A stretch of 17,248 bases of DNA from Armatimonadota bacterium (lineage in GTDB: Bacteria; Armatimonadota; JAAZEB01). The notes below the pieces were generated by a model, which saw nothing but the letters and a program-made list of their open reading frames with translations, searched no databases and had not been told where the DNA came from. The stretch lies in contig DUUU01000141.1 in NCBI GenBank assembly GCA_012841485.1, positions 1 through 17,248 on the forward strand. Reading direction: 5' to 3'. Below, piece after piece: positions 7,738-14,552 of this stretch. A program made the position numbers and the translations under genes. Each line of letters starts with the position of its first letter. Positions within the stretch are counted from its first letter, which is position 1.

Positions 7738-8211
7738 CTACCCCGCGGGAGATTTGCGCTCTTGCAGCGCGATATTGATCTCCAGCCGCCCGGCCACTGT
7801 ATTGACCGGCACTACCAGCGCCGGCGTAATCGTGCTGATCCGGAGGTTCGCCCCGCGCATCACCGAGGGCGGCGTGATGTTGCACTGGTAACCTGCATTC
7901 GACAGGTAAGTCGCCGCGTTGCCGGTCACCATGTCGCCTAGCTCCGAGATGGCGCTGTTCGCCAGGTCATCAAAACTCATCAACGGACTGCCAATCATAG
8001 TGGAGGCAATCTTCTCGGCGGTCACCAACGACATGCCGTAGAGAACGGAGCCCTCTACCATGCCGACCACGCCATGGACAATCGTCACTTGCTGCGAGGT
8101 GAAGGTCGCGTTGCGCATCGAAAGCTGACCTCGCTCTGGGCGCTCTTGCAGCACCTGCTCCAACACCTCGAACGCGGCCCGTAAGAACGGGTCGATGAAC
8201 TCGATCTTCAT
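7738..8211 (-). CDS. cheX: CheX-family chemotaxis phosphatase homologue
   Basis: This 157-residue protein resembles CheX, a CheC-like phosphatase that removes phosphate from CheY-P. Supporting features are the opening MKIEFIDPFLRAAFEVLEQV, a central VVGMVEGSVLYGMS strand region, a SAISELGDMVTGNAATYLS helix and the C-terminal VVPVNTVAGRLEINIAL strands. In the family the catalytic pair lies in E-x-x-N on that helix. Here the Glu is present, but the position three residues later is Asp (codon at 7933-7935). The protein may therefore be a less active or non-catalytic variant. The ATG at 8209-8211 has GGAG 7 bases upstream. It lies between cheY and fliM, its likely partners. The family call is good; the activity is uncertain. 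Confidence 0.85.
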   Translation of the reverse strand: MKIEFIDPFLRAAFEVLEQVLQERPERGQLSMRNATFTSQQVTIVHGVVGMVEGSVLYGMSLVTAEKIASTMIGSPLMSFDDLANSAISELGDMVTGNAATYLSNAGYQCNITPPSVMRGANLRISTITPALVVPVNTVAGRLEINIALQERKSPAG

Positions 8212-8327
8212 TGCCTGCTCCTGCTGAAGCGTGGCGCCCCCCCGATCTCCAGTCGCCTGCACCACATGCACCAGCGGCGGCGATGCGCTCCGCGGGAGGT
8301 ATCTGGCACGCCCTCGAACACCCCACG

Positions 8328-8345
8328 GCGATCCACCGGGATCGC
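8328..8345 (-). other. Small hairpin between cheY and cheX
   Basis: A perfect 7-bp stem, GCGATCC (8328-8334) with GGATCGC (8339-8345), encloses a 4-base loop 14 bases after the cheY stop. No T-tract follows on the minus strand, so it may be a partial attenuator or an mRNA stabiliser rather than a terminator. The 148 bp space between cheY and cheX is unusually wide for this cluster. Confidence 0.35.
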
Positions 8346-8359
8346 TCGGTTCTGCCGGG

Positions 8360-8722
8360 CTAGCTGGCGGCCCGGATCACGCCATCCACGACGCGCTGAG
8401 CCTGGAAGGGCTTGGTGATGTAATCGCGCACACCCGCCTGCGTGGCCTCCATGATGAGACGCTGCTGTCCCAGCGCCGAGCAGAGCACCACCCGGGCATC
8501 TGGATCCAGCGCGCGGATCTCTTTCAGAGCGGTGAGGCCATCCATCACCGGCATGGTCATATCCATCACCACCACATCAGGCTTCACTGTCGGATAGCGC
8601 TCCACGGCCTGGCTGCCGTTCTCCGCTTCGGCCGCCACGTCGAAGCCGGCCTCGGTTAGAATCTTGCGCAACGTGGTGCGCATGAAGAGCGCGTCATCAA
8701 CCACCATCACTCGAATCGACAT
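8360..8722 (-). CDS. cheY: Chemotaxis response regulator CheY
   Basis: A stand-alone receiver domain of 120 aa. The acidic pocket is D9-D10 (MVVDD), the phosphoacceptor is D54 (VVVMDMTMPVMDG), the switch Ser/Thr is S82 (VVLCSALGQ) and the conserved Lys is K104 (YITKPF). There is no output domain, so signalling should be by binding a partner, most simply the FliM N-terminal peptide encoded nearby. The ATG at 8720-8722 is the start of the receiver fold and has a GGGAGGG-type site just upstream. The same frame stays open to about 9130, but that extension is low-complexity and not receiver-like. It is the first gene of the cheY-cheX-fliM set. No CheA is present in the window. Confidence 0.93.
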   Translation of the reverse strand: MSIRVMVVDDALFMRTTLRKILTEAGFDVAAEAENGSQAVERYPTVKPDVVVMDMTMPVMDGLTALKEIRALDPDARVVLCSALGQQRLIMEATQAGVRDYITKPFQAQRVVDGVIRAAS

Positions 8723-9108
8723 GGTTGCTTCCCTCCCCCGTGGGTGGCATGCTCCGCTCCAGCCAGATCCGTCCGTCTTCGGCAGCGCTTCCCCGGAAAC
8801 AACCTGCCGCATCCGCGCGGACCAAACACCCCCTTGCCATCCACACCACCGGGAGGGGTGACGCTCACGATTCCCGCCGAGCCCCCCCAATCCATCCACC
8901 CTTGGCATGCTTGCAGTCGGCGCCCCGCCCATTCGTCGGCACAAAGGGCGCTGTGCCGTTTTCCCTCTGCCATCCGCCGGCCGCTCGCCGCCATTGCCTG
9001 TCAAGAAGCGGCGCGTCCCCTGGGTACCTGCGATAGCCGGGCGGCGCATCCCCATCCGATAGCCTGGGATGGCACGCCCGGGAACGGATCTCAGGCTCCC
9101 CCGTTGGT

Positions 9109-9135
9109 AATTCGGCATTCGCCAAGGCAACCTTA
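9109..9135 (-). promoter_or_regulatory. Possible sigma-28 flagellar promoter facing cheY
   Basis: On the minus strand TAAGGTTG is followed after 11 bases by GCCGAATT. Against the sigma-28 (FliA) pattern TAAAGTTT-N11-GCCGATAA this matches 6 of 8 and 5 of 8 positions with the expected spacing. The distance to the cheY start (about 380 bases) is long, which lowers confidence. Confidence 0.25.
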
Positions 9136-9246
9136 AGCTGGCGCGCCCTCTGCCACTCCTCTCCGCGTTACTTCCGGGCCGCGCTCACACGCCCATTCTA
9201 TCACCCGTCCAACTCGCACACGGGCGTCCCGCAAAGGTTTGTTAGG

Positions 9247-9256
9247 CAAGCGCTTG
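9247..9256. promoter_or_regulatory. 10-bp palindrome over the kinase -35 box
   Basis: CAAGCGCTTG is a perfect 10-bp palindrome whose right end overlaps the TTGTGA -35 hexamer at 9254-9259. Its placement suits a repressor or regulator site, but a single short palindrome is weak evidence. Confidence 0.3.
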
Positions 9257-9282
9257 TGAAGCTCTGACGAATGGTGTATAAT
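9254..9282 (+). promoter_or_regulatory. Sigma-70 type promoter for the hybrid kinase
   Basis: A perfect TATAAT -10 box (9277-9282) lies 17 bases after TTGTGA (9254-9259, 4 of 6 to TTGACA). The predicted transcript starts near 9289, giving a leader of about 50 bases before the GTG start at 9340 and its GGAGAG site at 9325-9330. It is the only close match to a housekeeping promoter that I found in the window. Confidence 0.65.
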
Positions 9283-9339
9283 GGCGTGGGCCAGAACTAA
9301 TATCCCTTTGGGAAGCATCCAACCGGAGAGCTTGTTCCT

Positions 9340-12300
9340 GTGCCAGCCAAACTCCGCCACCGTGCTGTACCGTGGGCCTGCGTGGGTTCGCTCGCTACCG
9401 CGCTCGCTGGATCCCTGCTATGGCCTGCCCCCCTTGCGGCCGGTATGCTTGCTATCGGTCTCGTAAGCGGCGCGGCAATCGCCTGGTGGCTCTCTGGCCG
9501 GTCTCACGCGGCAATCGCGCGAGAGATCCGCTCGCAGTTGGAGGAGCGCGGCCGCGCGGCCCGCTACGCCGAAGCCCTTGCCCGGCTCGCCTCGGCAGCC
9601 AGTGCCCGGGAGGATCCGATCAGCATCCTCCAGCTCCTCGTCCATGAGGCGGCCGGCGCTGTCGGCCTTACCGAGGCGCACGTCCTCATCGCTCCCAGCG
9701 CCCTCTTCCCCGATGGCCTCAGCGTGAACACCCTCTCTTCACTCTCTAGCCCCTTCGATCCCGATGCCCGGGATGCCCCCTCGCGCATCCTCGCGCAGAT
9801 CCTGGCAGGGAATGACCGGGAATCGACCTGCGAGTTGGGCGCCGAGTTCGAACGGTGGATCGGCTTTCCGATCTCCGACCTGCGCAAGCCGGTGGGCATC
9901 CTGGCGGTCCGAACTCCCCACCCCCCCGTCCCGGACGCGCCGCCGCTGCCCCCGGAGGCACGCGAGCTGCTGGCACGCATGGCGGGGCAGGCCGGCCTGG
10001 TGATCGAGAACAGCGCCCTCTTTGGAGACGTGGTCCGCCGTGCCTGGGAGATGGCGGGCATCGCAGATCTGGCCGGGGCAATCGTAACTGAGGCCGACCT
10101 GCCTCGTCTCCTCGACCTCGCCGCGCATCGCGCCGCAACCATCACCGGGGCCGCTACAGGCGCGATCCTCCTCGCGGATAAGCGGAAACATACGTGGCGA
10201 GTGGAGGTGGCGCATGGCGTCCACCAGGCATCTCTTCAGGGGATCCAGGCGGAGATCGACTTCGGATTACCCGGCCGGGTGATCCATGATGGCCGGATGC
10301 GCTTCGCCGACACGCCAGAGCTGCTCACGGGCATCGCACCAGACACCCCCCTGGAGGATGCCGGTGCGGCGCTTTTCGTGCCCCTGAGCCGGCGAGACTC
10401 CGCCTCGACCAGGGGCACCCTGGCCGGCGACTCAGACACGCTCGCCTTGGGCTGCCTCGTCTGCCTGATGCCCCCTGGCACCTCCTTCTTTTCCGGGAAG
10501 GATGTGCGCGCCCTGACGATCATCGCGGACCAGGTCGCCATGGCGGTCGAGAACGCGCGCCTCTACCAGCGTGCCATCCAGAGTGAGCAGCTTCAGCATG
10601 GGGTGCTCAGGATGGTGGAGGAGCTGCGCCGCGAAACGACGAGCGATGGTGTTCTGGCGCACGGGTGCCGCCGCGCGACGGAGCTGCTGGAGATGCACGC
10701 CGTCGTGGCGTGCCAGTACCCAGAGGGAGCTGTTCCGCCGCAGCCGGTACAGATCCACGCGCCCTGGAAAGGAGCCCCCGCGACCTGCTCCTGCCGTGTC
10801 GGCGGGGAGCCCTCCCGACGGGCCTGCCTGGCCGCGGGCGCACTCCATAACCCAGGCGCGCGCCCGCTCCGCTCGCCGGACGATCTCCGGCAGTGCCCGC
10901 TCCTGCGGGATCTGGGCGCGAAGTCCTGGGCAGGCGTGCCTCTGCATGTGCAGGGAGGACCTCGAACGCTGGTGCTCTTCATTGACCGCGAGGATCCCGA
11001 CCGTTTTGACGATGAGACGCTCCAACGCGCCGAGCTCGTCTGCACCTATCTTGGAAGCGCGCTTGAGATGGCCTGCGTCGCCGAAGCGCAACGGCAGGAG
11101 GTGGAAGTCTCCAACGCGCTCCTCTCCATCGCCCACCTGATTGCCACCGAGCGCGACGCAAACCGCATCCTGCGCACCCTCAACGAGGTGACGCTCAACT
11201 GCCTGAGCCATAGCACCGCCGCCAGCTTCACCTGGGATGGTACGGGCTTCGCCGGGGTCATGGATGACGGCATGCCCCGTCCGGTCTCGGGGGCTTCTCA
11301 GCTCGCCACCACTCTTCGCGAGAGAAAAGCCCCCCTGCTCGTGGAGAACCCTCGGCAAAGCGCTCTCATCCCCCAGGACCTCGCGGAGCAGATGGGCGAC
11401 GGGCCCGCTCTGGTGTGCCCGATGCTTTCACACCGGGGCGACCTCCTGGGAGCGATGGTGCTGCGCCCGCTCCATGCCATGCGCCAGCTCCCGCCTCGCG
11501 ATATCGCCGTCGCTCTCGGCATCGCGCGCCTAGGGGCTCTTGCCATTGACCACGCTCACCTCCAGGAGCAGGTGATGCACGCCGAGCGGATGAAGGCGCT
11601 CGGTGAAATGTCCGCGGGCGTCGCCCATGACCTCAACAACCTCCTTGCCGCGATCATGGGCAACGCGCAACTGGCGCTGATGAACGCCAAAGACACCAAC
11701 ACAGTCTCTACTGCCATGGAAACCATCTCACGCGTCTGTCTCGAGGGCGCCGAGACCATACGGCGCATCCACTCGATCACGGAGGAGCCCCATCGCGCCC
11801 CCGCCCAACTCATCGATCTTGCCGAAGTCATTCGACAGGCCGTTCAGGCCACGCGACCCCATTGGGACGATCGCCCCCAGGGTCAGGATGTGCAGGTGAT
11901 GCTCGATCTTGAGGCGGGCCTCCTGGTGCATGGTTCCGCGGCCGATCTGCAAGAAGCCATCGTTCACCTGATCACCAACGCGGTAGATGCGATGCCTGAA
12001 GGAGGCAAGCTCACCCTCCGATGTCTATCGCAGCACCCCTGGGCCATTCTGGAAGTGATCGATACCGGAATCGGTATGGAGGACGCGGTTCGCCAGCGTG
12101 TCTTCGACCCCTTCTTTACCACGAAGGCACAGCGCGGCCACGGATTGGGCCTGAGCATGGTGTATGGGATCGTACACCGACACCTGGGAACCATCGCGGT
12201 AGAAAGCGCGGTCGGCCGCGGAACCACCTTCACCATTGGCGTCCCCCTCGCCACGAGCACGCGCACACCCTCGCTCTCGCCAGCCGCTCCCCTGCCTAAG

Positions 12301-13050
12301 CTGCATGTCCTGGTCGTGGATGACGAGAGCCTGATCGCCGAGACCATGGCCGGCCTTCTGCGGTGCCTCGGCCATTCGGTAGATACGGCACCGGGGGGCA
12401 AGGAAGCCTTGGAGATCTGGCAAGCCGGCACCTATGATCTGGTGATCACCGATCATGGCATGCGCGGCATGACCGGCACGGAGCTTGCCCAGAGGCTGAA
12501 GGAGCAGGCACCGCACGTGCCGGTGCTCTTGATCACCGGGTGGGATATTCACCAAGGCGTGACGGAAAACACGCGCCAGGTGGTGGATGCCGTGCTTCAG
12601 AAGCCGGTCAGCCGCGAGGAGCTGCTGCGCGGGATGGCCAGCGCCCTTCACGCCGCCGCACCACGCGCTACGCAGGCAAGCGGATCCAGGCGTGTGCTCG
12701 TGGTGGATGATCACCCTGCCATCACCAGGGTGATTGATGAGGCGCTCTCCGCCAACGGATACACGGTCGAGTGTTACGCAGATGCCGATGCGGCTATCGC
12801 GCGCCTGGAGAAGGGACTGCCAGACCTGGTCATCACGGACTACCGCCTGGAGGGCGCTTCGGGCGTGGATCTGGCGCGCATGGTGAAGGAGAAGAACCGC
12901 GGCATCCCCGTCATCCTCATCACCGGATGGCGCCCCGATGAGCACGACCTGAACGACATTGATCTGTGCCTCAACAAGCCGTTCAATGTGCAGGAGCTGC
13001 TCGACGCCGCTGCAAGCCTGGCCCAGGAGAACCCACAGGCACCCCGGTGA
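9340..13050 (+). CDS. Membrane-anchored hybrid histidine kinase: four GAF-like domains, HisKA, HATPase, two receivers
   Basis: A 1236-residue sensor kinase. Two hydrophobic segments at about residues 10-51 anchor it. GAF or GAF-like domains follow at about 80-220, 225-408, 425-575 (with cysteines 483, 485, 496 and 519) and 590-740. The dimerisation/phosphoacceptor domain has His763 in GVAHDLNNLL. The ATPase domain has an N-box near 868-880, DTGIGM near 908-913 and a GHGLGLSMVYGIV lid, all intact. Two receivers follow: 988-1104 (phosphoacceptor D1038 in VITDHG) and about 1117-1233 (D1167 in VITDYR), each with a conserved KP. No output or HPt domain is visible. The start is GTG, with GGAGAG 9 bases upstream. 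It is transcribed against the surrounding flagellar genes. Its signal and partner are unknown; a role in motility is inferred from position only. Confidence 0.92.
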   Translation: MPAKLRHRAVPWACVGSLATALAGSLLWPAPLAAGMLAIGLVSGAAIAWWLSGRSHAAIAREIRSQLEERGRAARYAEALARLASAASAREDPISILQLLVHEAAGAVGLTEAHVLIAPSALFPDGLSVNTLSSLSSPFDPDARDAPSRILAQILAGNDRESTCELGAEFERWIGFPISDLRKPVGILAVRTPHPPVPDAPPLPPEARELLARMAGQAGLVIENSALFGDVVRRAWEMAGIADLAGAIVTEADLPRLLDLAAHRAATITGAATGAILLADKRKHTWRVEVAHGVHQASLQGIQAEIDFGLPGRVIHDGRMRFADTPELLTGIAPDTPLEDAGAALFVPLSRRDSASTRGTLAGDSDTLALGCLVCLMPPGTSFFSGKDVRALTIIADQVAMAVENARLYQRAIQSEQLQHGVLRMVEELRRETTSDGVLAHGCRRATELLEMHAVVACQYPEGAVPPQPVQIHAPWKGAPATCSCRVGGEPSRRACLAAGALHNPGARPLRSPDDLRQCPLLRDLGAKSWAGVPLHVQGGPRTLVLFIDREDPDRFDDETLQRAELVCTYLGSALEMACVAEAQRQEVEVSNALLSIAHLIATERDANRILRTLNEVTLNCLSHSTAASFTWDGTGFAGVMDDGMPRPVSGASQLATTLRERKAPLLVENPRQSALIPQDLAEQMGDGPALVCPMLSHRGDLLGAMVLRPLHAMRQLPPRDIAVALGIARLGALAIDHAHLQEQVMHAERMKALGEMSAGVAHDLNNLLAAIMGNAQLALMNAKDTNTVSTAMETISRVCLEGAETIRRIHSITEEPHRAPAQLIDLAEVIRQAVQATRPHWDDRPQGQDVQVMLDLEAGLLVHGSAADLQEAIVHLITNAVDAMPEGGKLTLRCLSQHPWAILEVIDTGIGMEDAVRQRVFDPFFTTKAQRGHGLGLSMVYGIVHRHLGTIAVESAVGRGTTFTIGVPLATSTRTPSLSPAAPLPKLHVLVVDDESLIAETMAGLLRCLGHSVDTAPGGKEALEIWQAGTYDLVITDHGMRGMTGTELAQRLKEQAPHVPVLLITGWDIHQGVTENTRQVVDAVLQKPVSREELLRGMASALHAAAPRATQASGSRRVLVVDDHPAITRVIDEALSANGYTVECYADADAAIARLEKGLPDLVITDYRLEGASGVDLARMVKEKNRGIPVILITGWRPDEHDLNDIDLCLNKPFNVQELLDAAASLAQENPQAPR

Positions 13051-13058
13051 GCGGGGCA

Positions 13059-13080
13059 TCCTCCTCGCCGCCTCGGAGGA
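13059..13080. other. Short hairpin between convergent kinase and fliL genes
   Basis: TCCTCC (13059-13064) pairs with GGAGGA (13075-13080) around a 10-base loop in the 58 bp between the converging stop codons. Neither side has a T-tract, so a bidirectional terminator is possible but unsupported. Confidence 0.25.
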
Positions 13081-13108
13081 ACCGTCCCGCTCCGCGGTGC
13101 CGGCCTGC

Positions 13109-13633
13109 CTACTGCATCGCGAACGACGTCAGATAGACCGCCAGGAACTTGGGTGCCGATGGGTCATCGCTCTGGTTCATGCGCTTCAGGAGCTCTTTCT
13201 TCAACTGCTCCTTCCCCTTCTCCGAGCGCAGATCAGCCCGGCGGCACTGGGAGAGCGTGCTCACGACGGCGTCGCGCACGGGCACCTCCCATTCGGGCGC
13301 CAGCTCCTTGCCTTCTCCCTGCTCGCCAGACTTCTTCCCAGTGCTCGCGTACTCCACCACGATCGTGGTCTTGACGAACGCTTGAGGATCCGGCTCGTCG
13401 AGATTCACCAGGAACTCGCCCAGCTCATGGCGGGCACGCTCTTCCGCTCTCCCCTGGGCTGCCTGCGCCGCCCCATTCCCTCCGGGGGCGCCAAGATCCC
13501 GCGACCGCACATTCATGAGCGCCAGCGTCGAAACTCCCAACGAGGCAGCCGAACAAAAGGCAATCACGATCATAAGAAAGGGCGGTGCGTTCCGGTGCTT
13601 TGCCGGCCCCGCAGCCGCCTGCGAATCGGCCAT
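13109..13633 (-). CDS. fliL: Flagellar basal body-associated protein FliL
   Basis: FliL (174 aa) is a single-span membrane protein that rings and stabilises the stator. A hydrophobic helix lies at about residues 17-40 after a short cytoplasmic N-terminus. The periplasmic domain has the family pattern: LGEFLVNLDEPDPQAFVKTT, then VRDAVVSTLS, then LKKELLKRMNQ, ending VYLTSFAMQ. The ATG at 13631-13633 has AGGA-type sites just upstream and fits the expected short N-terminus; an upstream in-frame start at 13690 adds a Gly/Arg-rich stretch without family likeness. It lies 60 bp after motA, with no motB between. It converges on the hybrid kinase gene. Confidence 0.9.
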   Translation of the reverse strand: MADSQAAAGPAKHRNAPPFLMIVIAFCSAASLGVSTLALMNVRSRDLGAPGGNGAAQAAQGRAEERARHELGEFLVNLDEPDPQAFVKTTIVVEYASTGKKSGEQGEGKELAPEWEVPVRDAVVSTLSQCRRADLRSEKGKEQLKKELLKRMNQSDDPSAPKFLAVYLTSFAMQ

Positions 13634-13693
13634 ATCCTCTGTTCCTTTCCGCTCTCCTTGCTGCCGCGCCTCTCCCCTGCCGGCGGGCATCTG

Positions 13694-14470
13694 CTAGGCC
13701 TCTCTTGCCCGCGTCGCCACCTTCTGCTCCGGCGAGAGGAAGGCACGCATCTTCATCTCCACCGCGCGCGGGTTGTCGCCGCTCTGAATCGCCATGAGCC
13801 CCTCGAGGATCATCTGATGGAAAACCGCCTCTTCCTCGCCGCGCACCCTCAGCTTGGCGGCGATGGGGAGCGCCACCAGGTTTGCGAAGGCAACGCCGTA
13901 GAGCGTGGCAATGAACGCGCCCGCGAGAGCGGGCCCCATCTGCTTCGGATCGGTCAGCGTGCCCAGCATGTGGATCACCCCGATGAGGGTGCCGATGATC
14001 CCCAGCTTGGGCGAGACTGCCCCCATGGTGGCAAAGAGCTGCTCGCCCTGCTGGTGCCGCTCATGCATCGCGTCGATCTCGACGGTGAGGATATCGCGCA
14101 CCCTCTCCTGGGGAGTGCCATCCACCGCCAGTTCCACCCCCAGGCGCAGCAACCCGTGGTCCACCCGGGCCACGTCATCCTCGAGCACCAGGAGCCCCTC
14201 GCGGCGAGCCTTCTGGGCAAAGCCAACCATGGTGTCGATCATCTGCGTGCGGTTCAGCTCCCGGGTCAAGAACGCGTTCCGGGCGATGCCTGGTAGCTTC
14301 AGGATCTGGGAGAGCGGGAAGCAGATGATCGTCGCGCCGATCGTACCACCGCAGACCAGCACGGCCGCAGGCAGGTTGATGAACGCCGCCAGGCTCCCGC
14401 CCTCCATGCAGACCGAGAGAACCAGGCAGCCGAAAGCAAGCAGAAGGCCAATGGCCGTCGCCAGATCCAC
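13694..14470 (-). CDS. motA: Flagellar stator protein MotA
   Basis: MotA (258 aa) is the stator subunit that, with MotB, conducts ions and pushes FliG. Four hydrophobic segments are visible (about 3-22, 33-52, 146-170, 182-204). The torque-loop charges are present (R89/R90 and E97 in KARREGLLVLE), as are the two channel prolines, P154 (AVSPKLGIIGTLIG) and P202 (VALPIAAKL). The start is taken as GTG at 14468-14470 (VDLATAIGLLLAFG), because this is the usual MotA opening and an AAGGGAG site precedes it. A longer ATG start would place the hairpin inside the coding region. It lies 82 bp after flgE, separated by a very stable hairpin. MotB is not adjacent. Confidence 0.94.
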   Translation of the reverse strand: MDLATAIGLLLAFGCLVLSVCMEGGSLAAFINLPAAVLVCGGTIGATIICFPLSQILKLPGIARNAFLTRELNRTQMIDTMVGFAQKARREGLLVLEDDVARVDHGLLRLGVELAVDGTPQERVRDILTVEIDAMHERHQQGEQLFATMGAVSPKLGIIGTLIGVIHMLGTLTDPKQMGPALAGAFIATLYGVAFANLVALPIAAKLRVRGEEEAVFHQMILEGLMAIQSGDNPRAVEMKMRAFLSPEQKVATRAREA

Positions 14471-14488
14471 GCGGGCTCTCCCTTCAAC

Positions 14489-14528
14489 GGCCGTGCCCGC
14501 CCGTCCTGAGAGCCGGGCGGGCACGGCC
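14489..14528 (-). other. 15-bp perfect hairpin between flgE and motA
   Basis: GGCCGTGCCCGCCCG (14489-14503) pairs perfectly with its reverse complement at 14514-14528 around a 10-base loop. In the minus-strand mRNA it begins 24 bases after the flgE stop and ends 18 bases before the motA GTG, directly ahead of its ribosome binding site. No T-tract follows, so it is more likely an mRNA-stability or attenuation element that lowers motA output relative to flgE than a full terminator. Confidence 0.75.
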
Positions 14529-14552
14529 ATACGCACGGCGCGTTGACCGGCA

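Larger units (their letters stand above)
8723..9339. other. Divergent intergenic region between cheY and the hybrid kinase
   Basis: 617 bp with no convincing gene on either strand; open frames here encode low-complexity Arg/Gly/Pro-rich peptides. On the right it contains a sigma-70 type promoter for the kinase with a 10-bp palindrome over its -35 box. Near 9109-9135 there is a weak sigma-28-like match facing cheY. A CCATCC/GGATGG stem (9052-9057 with 9067-9072) and a repeated CGATAGCC (9031-9038, 9057-9064) lie nearby. Any cheY transcript from these sites would have a leader of about 380 bases. Confidence 0.55.

Noticed and set aside
8723..9130. In-frame N-terminal extension of cheY to 256 residues
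   Set aside because: The extension is Gly/Arg/Pro-rich with no domain. The receiver begins at the 8722 ATG, which has its own good ribosome binding site.
9140..9155. Third possible sigma-54 element facing cheY (minus strand TGGCA, then GC 12 bases on)
   Set aside because: Only the GC dinucleotide of the -12 block matches, the flanking bases disagree, and it would give a leader of about 400 bases. Too weak beside the two strong elements.
12959..14296. 445-codon plus-strand open frame across fliL and motA
   Set aside because: It lies antisense to clearly recognisable MotA and FliL; its product is His/Arg/Leu-rich with no family motif. It is a by-product of high GC.
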